Of a DNA stretch of 64,000 bases, positions 54,854 through 63,761 are shown piece by piece (position 1 is the stretch's first letter; each line of letters begins with the position of its first letter). The notes under the pieces were generated by a model, which was given only the letters and a program-made list of their open reading frames with translations, did no database searches and had not been told where the DNA came from. The translations under genes were made by a program, and so were the position numbers. This DNA comes from CAVPMN01 sp963706425 (GTDB lineage: Bacteria; Actinomycetota; Acidimicrobiia; Acidimicrobiales; Acidimicrobilacustridaceae). The stretch covers positions 372,001 to 436,000 of the forward strand of contig CAVPMN010000001.1 in assembly GCA_963706425.1 (NCBI GenBank), read 5' to 3'.

Positions 54854-57115
54854 TCGGCGAGCCGCAAGGTGCGGTGATCGTTCCTGCGGTGCTCGGCGTC
54901 GGCCTGATCTTCTCGTTGGGCGCCCTCACGCGCGATGTGGTGCATCGGGTGCGCGGCCGCCGCTGGCTCGACCGACGAGCCATGCTCGAAGGACACACGA
55001 GCGCGCTCGTGGCCACCGAGGGCGAGCGAGCCGCGCTGGCCGACCACCGTTCGTTCCGCCCGCGTTGGGCCTATGGGGTGATCGGTTTGGCCGCGACGAT
55101 GCTCTCGATCTACGTCGCCCTCGGCTCGTGGGGGAACTTCCGCGGACTTACCGAGTGGGCCGAGAACATTGCCTGGGCGTTCGCGCTGCTGCTGGTGCTC
55201 GCCGGCGCGTTCGGGGTGATCGGTGCCACCTCCCTCACCGTGTGGGCGCGCTACGCGAGCGCACCCGCGTGGACTCGGCCATTGCTCGCCCACACGCCGT
55301 TGACCCGGTTCCCCCAGGTGAGCCGGCCCGAGCCGGCGGTGCGTGACGTCATCGTCCAACGACTGCGCCCGCTCGGTCCCCACCAGGTCAACGATCGGGT
55401 GGCGTTCGTGGCACGCCTGGTTGCGTTCGTGTGGAGCATCGCCGCGACCTCCGCCTTCTTCTTCCTCGCGATCCGTGGGCAGATGCCCCAGGCCGAAGGG
55501 GGCACCACGCTCGACGCAGCCATCGCCGGGCCCATCCAGGTGGGCCTGCTCGTGGTCACCATGATCGGCGTCGGCGTGGCGTTCCGGTCCGAAGCAGTCG
55601 GCGCCACAGTGCTCGCCGTGGGTGGCGTCGGGCTGGCCATCACGGCGAGCATCCAGTACCCGCCGCGTGTCGCCCTTGCCGTCGCCGCGGTGTTCCTCGT
55701 CCCTGCGTTCCTGCACTGGCTGGCCTGGCAACGCGACCGCCACCTGCACCACATCGTCGCTCTGTTGGGCGTGACGATGCTCCTCACCGGTGTGGTGTGG
55801 GTCGGGTCGGAGCGGGTCTACGCCCGCTACTTCGGGCCGGCGCACCCGGTGACGACACAGCCTGCGTTGCCCGACTCGGCGGTCGACTGGGTGTGGGCAG
55901 GAGGCACCACATCGACCGAGACGACCGTCGTGGGCAAGCTCCGGTCGGACCGCGACCGCGTGCGGATCGCACTTGCCGAGCAGCCGGACTTCTCTAATGC
56001 CCGCTATTCGGAGCTCACCACCGCCGACCGCTCGAACCACCAGGTGGTGAGGGCCACCTTCTCCGGCCTACGTCCCGATACCACCTATCACTACGCGGTA
56101 GAGGCTGACGGTGAGCTCGATCTGGTGCGATCAGGATCGCTGCGCACCTTCCCCGACGGCGCGAGCAGCTTCTCGGTGGCGTTCGCCGGATGCGCCCGCA
56201 CCGGCTCGAACGGCTCGGTGTACGACGCGATCCGCGACGAGCAGCCACTCGCCTACCTGGTCGTGGGCGACATGCACTACGCCAACATCGCCACCAACGA
56301 CCAGGACCTCTTTCGCGACGCGCTCGACCGCACGCTCAGCACCACCTCGCAGAGCGCGCTCTACCGCTCCACGTCGGTCGGCTACGTGTGGGACGACCAC
56401 GACTACGCAGCCAACGACGCCAACGAGACGGCCCGCACCCGTCCCGCCGCTGAGGCCGTCTACCGGCAGTACGTCCCCCACTACGGATTGGCCGGAGATG
56501 CCACGAGCGGGCCGATCTACCAGGCCTTCACGATCGGCCGGGTGCGCTTCCTCCTCACCGACACCCGCTCCACCCGCACCCCGCAGTCGGCCCCGGACGA
56601 CGCGTCGAAGTTCATGCTGGGGCCGGCCCAGGAGCAGTGGTTCGTCGACGAGCTCGAGGCCGCGCCGCGACCGCGACGGCATCGTCGTCTGGATCAACCC
56701 CGACCCGTGGATCGCGGCGCCCAGCCCCGGTGGCGACTCGTGGAGCGGGTACACCACCCAGCGAGCCCGCTTGGCCGACGTGGTGGCGTCCTACGGGCTC
56801 GCCGACCGACTGGTGATGCTCAGCGGCGACGCCCACATGGTGGCGCTCGACGACGGCACCAACAGCGACTACTCGTCGACGGGCGGGGCAGGGTTTCCCG
56901 TGCTGCACGGCGCCGCCCTCGACCGACCTGGTGGCGTGAAAGGCGGGCCTTACTCCGACGGCACGTTCCCCGGTGCCGGCCAGTTCGGCTTGATCGACGT
57001 CGCCGACAACGGTGGCGACACCATCGAGGTCACCCTGTCGGGGCACACGTGGGACAAGCGCACCCTGGTGGAGCGCTCGTTCACCCTTCGTGCGCTGGGC
57101 GCACCCGGCGGCTGA
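54850..57115 (+). CDS. Membrane PhoD-like metallophosphatase, frameshifted near 56658-56672
   Basis: The N-terminal roughly 320 residues hold about eight membrane helices (for example AYGVIGLAATMLSIYVALGS, ALLLVLAGAFGVIGATSL). An outward PhoD module follows: a fibronectin-like domain (VRATFSGLRPDTTYHYAVEA) and the phosphatase (VVGDMHYANIATNDQD, SVGYVWDDHDYAANDAN). After the break it continues as DGIVVWINPDPWI and MLSGDAHMVALDDG. Removing one base in a GC run gives exactly 754 residues. PhoD enzymes cleave phosphodiesters with Fe/Ca. The fusion to a large membrane domain is uncommon. The ATG overlaps the dikinase stop. Confidence 0.83.
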
Positions 57116-57124
57116 CGGCTCGCC

Positions 57125-57130
57125 TACGCT
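57125..57130 (+). promoter_or_regulatory. -10 box for the cyclase-ATPase operon
   Basis: TACGCT ends six bases before GTG 57137, again a leaderless spacing. It separates this gene from the phoD-like gene, 21 bases upstream, as an independent transcription start. Confidence 0.4.
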
Positions 57131-57136
57131 TCAGCC

Positions 57137-60100
57137 GTGGCACTGGCGGAGCAGCACGTCGATACGGCAACGGTGCTGTTCACCGACGTGGTCGGATCGA
57201 CCGCGCTGCGCGCGCGCATCGGCGAGGAGGCCGCCGACGAGCTGCGCACCGCCCACGACCAGCTGGTCAACGACGCCATCGAGTCGAAGCGGGGCACGGT
57301 CGTAAAGCACACCGGCGACGGGGTGATGGCCACCTTCTCGGCGGCGGTCGACGCCGTGGCCGCCGCCGTCGGCATCCAGCAGGCGGTCGACCGCCACAAC
57401 CAGCGAGCGAGCAGCGAGCGCTTCGAGGTGCGGGTCGGCATCAGTGTCGGTGACGTCACCTTCGACGGCACCGACTGCTTCGGCCTGCCCGTCATCGAGG
57501 CCCAGCGACTCGAGGCCGCCGCCGACGCCGGCCAGATCCTCTGTGCCGAGCTCGTTCGACACCTCGCCCGGGGACGCGGTGGACACGAGTTCGCGAGCAT
57601 GGGCGAGCTCGAGCTGAAGGGCATCCCCGACGCGGTGCCCACCGTCGAGGTGCGGTGGGAGCGCGCCGTGCAGGTCGCGGTGCTGACCGACATCCCGCTG
57701 CCGGTCGCGTTGTCGGGCCCCACCGGGTTCGGGCTCGCCGGACGCGAGGCCGAGCTCGAGACGCTCACGACCGCCTGGAAGAGCGCGCTGACGGGACGCC
57801 GGGAAGTGGTGCTCCTGTCCGGCGAGCCGGGCATCGGCAAGACCCGCCTGGCCATCGAGACGGCCCGACTCGCTCGCGACCACGGCGGCCTGGTGCTCGC
57901 CGGGCGATGCGACGAAGAGCTCGAGATCGCCTATCAGCCGTTCGCCGACGCGCTGCGTTTTCAGCTCGGGGTGGGTGACGGGCTGCCGGTCGGGTGGCTC
58001 GGGCCGACGCCGGGCGAACTGGTGCACATCGTGCCCGAGCTGGTCGACCTCGTTCCCGGGCTCGCACCTCGCGCCAGCGGCGACGCCGAGGCAGAGCGGG
58101 CCCAGCTCTACGAAGCGGTCACCGGATGGCTGCGGGCCACGGCCGCGGCGGTTCCCCTGATGCTGGTGCTCGACGACCTGCACTGGGCCGACCGGGCCAC
58201 TCTGCAACTCGTGCGCCATCTCATCCGCGAGACGCCGAACGACACCGTGCTCATCGTGGGCACCTATCGCAGCACCGACCTCGACCGGTCGCACCCCCTG
58301 GCGAGCGTGCTCGCCGACCTGCGTCGCGAGGGCGGCGTGTCGCGGGTGGCGCTCGACGGGCTCGACGGTGACGGTGTCGCCGCGTTGCTCTCGGGTGCAG
58401 CCGGCCACGAGCTCGACGACGCCGGCCGCCAGCTAGCCGACGCCCTGTCCGACGAGACCGGCGGCAACCCGTTCTTCGTGGGCGAGGTGGTGCGTCATCT
58501 GGTCGAGAGCGGCGCGTTGGTGCAGCGCGACGGCCGCTGGACGAGCGACATCTCGCTCGACGAGATCGGCCTGCCCGAAGGGGTGCGCGAGGTCATCGGG
58601 CGCCGTCTGTCGCGCGTCGATCCGGACACCCAACGCTTGCTGTCGATCGCGGCGGTGATCGGGTACGAGTTCTCGCTGCCCATCCTCGCGACGGTGGCAG
58701 ACGTCGACGAGGACACGGCCCTCGACCGGCTCGACCCGCTGATGACGTCGGGTCTGATCGCCGAGACCGGACTCGACCGCTATCGCTTCGGGCACGCTCT
58801 GCTGCGCGCCACCCTGCTCGAGGAGCTCACCACCAGTCGGCGGGTGCGTACCCACCGCCGCATCGCCGAGGCGATCGAATCGTTGCGCGGTGACGACCCG
58901 GCGACGGTATCCGAGCTCGCGTACCACTACGGAGAGGCCGCCGCCGCCGGCGCCGCGTCGAAGGCCGTCGACTACGCCGCCCGGGCAGGAGACCTGGCCC
59001 GCGCGTCGTCGGCCGCCGACGAGGCGATCCGCTGGTACGAGCTGGCCCTCGAGCACGTCGAGCTCGTCGACGACCCCGGGCCGCTCGAGATCGACCTGCT
59101 CATCCGTCTCGGTAGCACCCAATGGATAGCCGGTGCTGGAGACCCTGCCGGCACGCTTCGCCGTGGCGCCGAGATGGCGCGCGACGCAGCGCTCTACCCG
59201 CTCATGGCCGAGGCCTTGCTGGTGAGTGGCCGCACGTCATTCGACAGCGGCCAACCTGCGGATCCTGTCAAGATCCAGATGCTCGACGAGGTACTCCCCC
59301 AACTCGCGGCCGAGCCATCGCTGCGGGCTCGGGCCATGGGGGCACTAGCGGTGGAGTTGATCTTCGTCGGGGACGTCGAGCGACGCAGTGCACTGCTCGA
59401 CGACGCAGTCGAGATCGCCCGCCAGCTCGGCGACCCAGCCGCCTTCGTCAATGTGGTGTACTCCTGGTTCAACGCGCGCCGTCGCAGCACATGGACCACG
59501 GCGGAGATCGATCGCAGCGTCGCCCTTCTCGATGCCGCAGTCGCCGCCGCAGATCAGCTCGACGACCCCGAACCGCTGATCCGCGCCTTGATCAATTCGG
59601 GCTTCCTCGCCCTCACCTGCGGCGACCGCACGACCCTCGATGCGGTGATGGCCAGGGTCGAACGCGAGATGGAAGTCCATCGACACCCGACGGCCGTGCG
59701 CATGTCGCTCTTCATGGCCACCCACATCGCCGCGGTCGACGGCCGATTGGCCGAGGCGGCCGCCCTGTCGGCTGAGCAGTATGCCGAGTTCCGCAGAGCA
59801 GGCCTACCTGGCGCGGAGACCTACCGGTCGATCCAGTACTACGCCTCGCGCCGCGAGAGCGATCGGCTGCGGGACGCCGTGGATCCACTGCGAGCGTTCG
59901 TCGAAGCCACCGACGAGTCCGCGGTCGTCGAGGCGATGCTCGCCTTCGCCCTCGCCGAGAGCGGCGGCATCGACGAAGCAGCCCGCATGCTCGACGACGC
60001 CCAGGCCACTGACTTCGCCACGATCCCCGACGACGCCGGCTGGCCCGCCGGCATCGCCTTCTGGGCCGAGACGGCTGCGCTCGCGACGGCCCGCGACGCC

Positions 60101-60448
60101 GCTGAGCAGCTCCATCGGATCCTCGACCCGTTCGACGGCGTCGGCCAGTTCGGCACGGGTGGCATCCAGTTCGGCCCGACGGCCCGGATGCTCGCCCGGC
60201 TCGAGGTAGTGCTCGCTCGTCCCGACGACGCCGATCGGCATTTCGCCGAGGCCCTCGACCAGAGCGTGGCGTTCCAGAGCCCGCTGTGGATTGCTCGCTG
60301 CGCCCTCGACTGGGCCGAGAGTCTCTCGGCCCGGGGAGAGACCGAGCGGGCGGTCGACCTCGTTGCGCAAGCCCACGAGGCGATGGCCGGGCTCAGCCTG
60401 CCCCGCCTCGAGCGGCAGGCCGCTGAGCTCGTCTCCCGGTTGCCGTGA
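57137..60448 (+). CDS. Class III cyclase-homology / AAA ATPase / TPR-like regulatory protein
   Basis: This 1103-residue protein opens with a class III nucleotidyl cyclase domain (VLFTDVVGSTALRARIG and KHTGDGVMATF give the two metal Asp). A large AAA/NACHT-like ATPase follows (VVLLSGEPGIGKTRLAIETA, Walker B MLVLDDLHWADRAT), then a long helical repeat region of about 500 residues. The transition-state Asn of the VNxAAR motif is replaced (VIEAQRLEAAA), so cyclase activity may be weak or lost. Such proteins are signalling hubs in Actinobacteria, but no DNA-binding domain is present. It is coupled to the flavin oxidoreductase gene (GTGA). Confidence 0.9.
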   Translation: MALAEQHVDTATVLFTDVVGSTALRARIGEEAADELRTAHDQLVNDAIESKRGTVVKHTGDGVMATFSAAVDAVAAAVGIQQAVDRHNQRASSERFEVRVGISVGDVTFDGTDCFGLPVIEAQRLEAAADAGQILCAELVRHLARGRGGHEFASMGELELKGIPDAVPTVEVRWERAVQVAVLTDIPLPVALSGPTGFGLAGREAELETLTTAWKSALTGRREVVLLSGEPGIGKTRLAIETARLARDHGGLVLAGRCDEELEIAYQPFADALRFQLGVGDGLPVGWLGPTPGELVHIVPELVDLVPGLAPRASGDAEAERAQLYEAVTGWLRATAAAVPLMLVLDDLHWADRATLQLVRHLIRETPNDTVLIVGTYRSTDLDRSHPLASVLADLRREGGVSRVALDGLDGDGVAALLSGAAGHELDDAGRQLADALSDETGGNPFFVGEVVRHLVESGALVQRDGRWTSDISLDEIGLPEGVREVIGRRLSRVDPDTQRLLSIAAVIGYEFSLPILATVADVDEDTALDRLDPLMTSGLIAETGLDRYRFGHALLRATLLEELTTSRRVRTHRRIAEAIESLRGDDPATVSELAYHYGEAAAAGAASKAVDYAARAGDLARASSAADEAIRWYELALEHVELVDDPGPLEIDLLIRLGSTQWIAGAGDPAGTLRRGAEMARDAALYPLMAEALLVSGRTSFDSGQPADPVKIQMLDEVLPQLAAEPSLRARAMGALAVELIFVGDVERRSALLDDAVEIARQLGDPAAFVNVVYSWFNARRRSTWTTAEIDRSVALLDAAVAAADQLDDPEPLIRALINSGFLALTCGDRTTLDAVMARVEREMEVHRHPTAVRMSLFMATHIAAVDGRLAEAAALSAEQYAEFRRAGLPGAETYRSIQYYASRRESDRLRDAVDPLRAFVEATDESAVVEAMLAFALAESGGIDEAARMLDDAQATDFATIPDDAGWPAGIAFWAETAALATARDAAEQLHRILDPFDGVGQFGTGGIQFGPTARMLARLEVVLARPDDADRHFAEALDQSVAFQSPLWIARCALDWAESLSARGETERAVDLVAQAHEAMAGLSLPRLERQAAELVSRLP

Positions 60449-61614
60449 CACCGAAGGATCCGCCCGACCCGTTCGCCCCCGCCCGGTTGGGCCCTCTCAC
60501 CCTGCGCAACCGCATCATCAAGGCAGCCACCTTCGAAGGGGCGACACCCGACCACGTGGTCACCGATCAGCTCGTCGACTTCCACGTGGCTGTGGCCGCG
60601 GGCGGCGTGGGCATGACCACGGTGGCCTACTGCGCGGTGTCGGCCGAGGGCTGCGGCACCCCCAACGAGATGGTGATCGACGACCGGGCGATTCCCGGGC
60701 TGGCTCGACTGGCCGACGCCGTGCACGCCGAGGGCGCCGCCTTGTCGGTGCAGCTCGGCCACGCCGGCGCAGTCGCCGCCGCCACCGGCCATCGCGGCCT
60801 CGCCCCCTCGCGCATCTTCAGCCCGCTGGCCATGAAGTTCACTCGCGCGGTCGACGAGGGAGACATCGCCCGCATCACGTCGGAGTTCGCAGCGGCGTCG
60901 CGCAGGCTGGCCGACGCAGGCGTCGATGCCATCGAGCTGCACCTCGGCCACGGCTACCTGTTGAGCGAGTTCCTCAGCCCAAAGCTCAATCGGCGGCGCG
61001 ATCGGTGGGGCGGCAGCATCGAGAACCGCAGCCGCTTCCCGCGCCAGGTGGTGGCCGCGGTGCGAGAGGCCGTGGGCGATCGGGTGGCGCTGCTCGCCAA
61101 GCTCAACATGTCTGACGGCGTGCCCGGCGGGCTCTGGGTCGACGAGAGCATCGCCGTGGCTCGTCTCCTCGAGCGCGACGGGCACCTCGACGCGCTCGAG
61201 CTCACGGCCGGCAGCTCGCTGCAGAACCCGATGTACCTCTTTCGCGGCGAGGCGCCGGTGCACGAGCTGGCGGCCGAGTTCCCCCAACCCATGCGCACCG
61301 GCATGAGGCTGTTCGGCGGCCGTTTCCTGCGGTCATACCCCTACGAAGAGGCCTACCTCCTCCCCTATGCCCGCCAGTTCCGCGCCGCGTTGTCGATGCC
61401 CCTCGTGCTGCTCGGGGGCATCAACCGGCGCGACACGATCGACCACGCCATGGACGAGGGCTTCGAGTTCGTCGCCATGGGTCGGGCCCTGCTCCGCGAG
61501 CCCGACCTGGTGAAGCGACTCTCCTCCGGAGCCACGGACGAGGGCCTCTGCATCCACTGCAACAAGTGCATGCCCACGATCTACACGGGCACCCGCTGCG
61601 TCCTGGTCGAGTGA
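60445..61614 (+). CDS. Old-yellow-enzyme family NADH:flavin oxidoreductase
   Basis: This 389-residue FMN TIM-barrel protein starts PARLGPLTLRNRIIKAATFE and has VQLGHAGAVAAATG, GVDAIELHLGHGYLLSEFLS (active-site His region), SPKLNRRRDRWGGSIENRSR and LLGGINRRDTIDHAMDEGF. The end keeps a Cys cluster CIHCNKCMPTIYTGTRC, like the 4Fe-4S site of 2,4-dienoyl-CoA reductase, although the second FAD/NAD half of that enzyme is absent. The substrate is probably an alpha,beta-unsaturated carbonyl. The GTG start overlaps the cyclase stop. Confidence 0.9.
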   Translation: MTPKDPPDPFAPARLGPLTLRNRIIKAATFEGATPDHVVTDQLVDFHVAVAAGGVGMTTVAYCAVSAEGCGTPNEMVIDDRAIPGLARLADAVHAEGAALSVQLGHAGAVAAATGHRGLAPSRIFSPLAMKFTRAVDEGDIARITSEFAAASRRLADAGVDAIELHLGHGYLLSEFLSPKLNRRRDRWGGSIENRSRFPRQVVAAVREAVGDRVALLAKLNMSDGVPGGLWVDESIAVARLLERDGHLDALELTAGSSLQNPMYLFRGEAPVHELAAEFPQPMRTGMRLFGGRFLRSYPYEEAYLLPYARQFRAALSMPLVLLGGINRRDTIDHAMDEGFEFVAMGRALLREPDLVKRLSSGATDEGLCIHCNKCMPTIYTGTRCVLVE

Positions 61615-62306
61615 TGGACGAGGTGCTGGCGCATGCGCTGGCCTACCCCTACGACATCCCCGGCCACTCATTCGTCTTCGAGCCGCAGTCCGGCGTGGCG
61701 CGACCCTCATCCGTCGACGAGCTGCACGCGTTGTGCGCCGGCCGCACCCCGGTGTTGGCGGCCGGCTCGAACGCAGCGCCCGAGCAACTGGGGCGCAAGT
61801 TCCCACCCGACGGCCCCGACCTCGATCCCATTCCGGTCGTGCGGGCCGACGTCGACGGGGTCGACGTGGTGTACGCGGCACGGATCGCGTCATATGGCGC
61901 CGTGCCGGCGACGCCGATCGACCTGCCCGGCACGACTGCCCACGTCCACCTCACCTTCCTCACCGACCTGCAACTCCGGAAGATGAACGACAGCGAGGCA
62001 ATCGGCATCGCCTATGCGATCGAGGAGATGGACGCGACGCGGGTGGGCACGACGGTCGAGTTGGATGGTGCCGTCCTGCGATATGTCGCGATCGCGTCGG
62101 CCCTACCCGTTGCCGGCGAACCGGTGGCGCTGCACCCCATTCGGTCGAGCGGTCGGCGACTGACATCGTGGACGCAGCTCGAGATGCTGACCCACATCGG
62201 GAGCCTGGTCGGCCTCGCACCCGAAGCACTCGTGCGCCGATCGGTCGACGATCTTGGGTTCCGCGCTGCACTGAACGAACGACTGGCGAATCTCGCCTCC
62301 ACCTGA
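61614..62306 (+). CDS. Conserved protein of unknown function
   Basis: This 230-residue soluble protein has a visible block TPVLAAGSNAAPEQLGRKF near residue 45, a short motif that recalls the YGSN loop of gamma-glutamylcyclotransferases without full agreement. VVRADVDGVDVVYAARIASY and VHLTFLTDLQLRKMNDSE follow. I recall similar actinobacterial proteins with no function. The ATG shares its A with the oxidoreductase stop (TGATG). GTG 61611 is an alternative. Last of the tightly coupled genes of this run. Confidence 0.75.
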   Translation: MDEVLAHALAYPYDIPGHSFVFEPQSGVARPSSVDELHALCAGRTPVLAAGSNAAPEQLGRKFPPDGPDLDPIPVVRADVDGVDVVYAARIASYGAVPATPIDLPGTTAHVHLTFLTDLQLRKMNDSEAIGIAYAIEEMDATRVGTTVELDGAVLRYVAIASALPVAGEPVALHPIRSSGRRLTSWTQLEMLTHIGSLVGLAPEALVRRSVDDLGFRAALNERLANLAST

Positions 62307-62397
62307 CCAGCCCGCGCGCCTGCCCTGTCACGGTCGTGCCCTACGTGATGATCAGACGGACAGCGCGGGCCGAGAGCCGGCGCGAGAAGGAGGCGGC

Positions 62398-62811
62398 GTG
62401 GAGATCAACTGGGAGCTCGTCGGCGGCGCGCTGGAGCTGGCGGTCAACGACACCAACGGGACCACCATCGGCGACACGGCTGTGCCCGTGCTGGCGACCC
62501 GACTGGCGGTCGCAGTCACGGTTTGGGAGCACGGCGGTGGCGACGATGCGGTCGCAGCCTCGTTGATCTACGACCCGGCCGGCTCACCGCCCCCGGCGGA
62601 TGTCCGCGCCACGCTGGCCAGGCGCACCGACCCGGCGGTGGTCGACATCCTCGAAGCGCTCTGGCAGCGACACGACGCGCACTCTGGCGCCGGCGTGGCC
62701 CCCGCCGGCGCGGGCGATCACGATGCGCCGGAGGTGCGGCTCGTGCGTCGGGCCGCCGACCTGCACCGCGCCCGACGCGCGCTGGCCGAGATCCGCGACG
62801 AGCAGACGTGA
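62398..62811 (+). CDS. Degenerate HD-domain-like protein related to (p)ppGpp hydrolases
   Basis: This 137-residue protein has the small-HD layout: an N-terminal helix, AVTVWEHGGGDDAVAASLIY with the following Asp-Pro-Ala, and a late LVRRAADLHRARRALAEIRD. Small (p)ppGpp-hydrolase-like HD proteins read HGG.ED.AIAALLHD and AADKLHNAR at these places. The metal-binding His of LLHD is Tyr here, so hydrolysis is doubtful. The assignment is by eye and tentative. GTG 62398 lies 91 bases after the previous gene. Confidence 0.6.
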   Translation: MEINWELVGGALELAVNDTNGTTIGDTAVPVLATRLAVAVTVWEHGGGDDAVAASLIYDPAGSPPPADVRATLARRTDPAVVDILEALWQRHDAHSGAGVAPAGAGDHDAPEVRLVRRAADLHRARRALAEIRDEQT

Positions 62812-62839
62812 TGTCGCCTCGGAGCGACGAAGGCTGAGG

Positions 62840-63199
62840 TCAGGCCGACAGCGACGAGAACGCAGAGCCCCAGAAGGTGGTGGGCCAGAACGTGGCTTTG
62901 CCGGCCATGTCGCCGGCGTCGCCGTAGACGTCGGCGTGCAGGAACTCACAGTGCTTGATCAGTTCGGGCCCGACCTCGCTGAAGACGGGGCCGGCGATGT
63001 GCGCGCGCAGAGCGTCGAGCGACTCGTAGGCCTCGTAGAGCCGAGCCCGGTTGGTGGCCTCGTCGAGATACCAGTCGTACACGAGCGTGCCGGGCTCGGT
63101 CCGGCTGATCTCGACGCAACGCTCGACTGCGGCTCTGAACGCGTCGACGTCCTTCACCACGATGTCGACGACGAAGCGCACACTCTCGTTGTCGCGCAC
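62840..63199 (-). CDS. Antibiotic biosynthesis monooxygenase-like (ABM, dimeric alpha-beta barrel) protein
   Basis: This 119-residue ferredoxin-like-fold protein reads VRFVVDIVVKDVDAFRAAVE, EPGTLVYDWYLDEATNRARL and YEAYESLDALRAHI, the ABM/YgiN pattern. These can be cofactor-free quinol monooxygenases or stress proteins. The GTG start at 63199 begins the fold. The roughly 110 bases upstream to the NTF2-like gene are a divergent promoter region with no clear operator. Confidence 0.83.
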   Translation of the reverse strand: MRDNESVRFVVDIVVKDVDAFRAAVERCVEISRTEPGTLVYDWYLDEATNRARLYEAYESLDALRAHIAGPVFSEVGPELIKHCEFLHADVYGDAGDMAGKATFWPTTFWGSAFSSLSA

Positions 63200-63311
63200 G
63201 GCCTACCTCCCAGCCCCCGATGTGGAGGCGACGCTATCGGCGCCGGGAGCCGAGCGCTGAACCTGGCCGAAGTGGGAGGATGACACCCACCCGACGAGCG
63301 AGGTCGCAACC

Positions 63312-63761
63312 ATGATCGAACAGACCGTCGAACGCTGGCACCAACTCCTTGCCGGAGACCTGCCCGGCGGGCTCGACGAGCTCCTCCACGACGATGTGGT
63401 GTTCCTGTCGCCCATCGTCTTCTCGCCCCAGCGCGGCAAAGAGCTCACGAAGATGTATCTCCAGGCTGCGTTCGTCACGCTCGCTGCGCCCAAATCGGCG
63501 CCGGGCGACGTCGGCACGGTCGCGGTCGAGTCGCCATCGGCCGGCAGCGGCTTCCACTACATCAAGGAGGTGTGGGCAGGTCATCACGCGTTCCTCGAGT
63601 TCGAGACCAAGGTCGGCGACACCATCGTCAACGGCGTCGACATCATCACCTGCGACGACGACGGCAAGATCGTCGAGTTCAAGGTCATGATCCGGCCGCT
63701 CAAGGCCATCAACCTGCTGCACGAGCAGATGCGCCAGATGATCGAGCAGATGAGCGCGTGA
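63312..63761 (+). CDS. NTF2-like/SnoaL-type protein
   Basis: This 149-residue cone-shaped NTF2-like protein reads VERWHQLLAGDLPGGLDELL, HDDVVFLSPIVFSP, then KEVWAGHHAFLEFETKVG and GVDIITCDDDGKIVEFKVMI. Such proteins act as isomerases, cyclases or hydrophobic-ligand binders, and ketosteroid-isomerase-like members are frequent in actinobacterial catabolic clusters. It is coupled to the P450 gene (GTGA), so it may serve the same substrate. Confidence 0.88.
   Translation: MIEQTVERWHQLLAGDLPGGLDELLHDDVVFLSPIVFSPQRGKELTKMYLQAAFVTLAAPKSAPGDVGTVAVESPSAGSGFHYIKEVWAGHHAFLEFETKVGDTIVNGVDIITCDDDGKIVEFKVMIRPLKAINLLHEQMRQMIEQMSA

Noticed and set aside
53944..56040. Long open frame (698 codons) on the minus strand
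   Set aside because: Antisense to the dikinase and PhoD-like genes; its translation is compositionally odd and matches no family, while the plus frames carry clear catalytic motifs.
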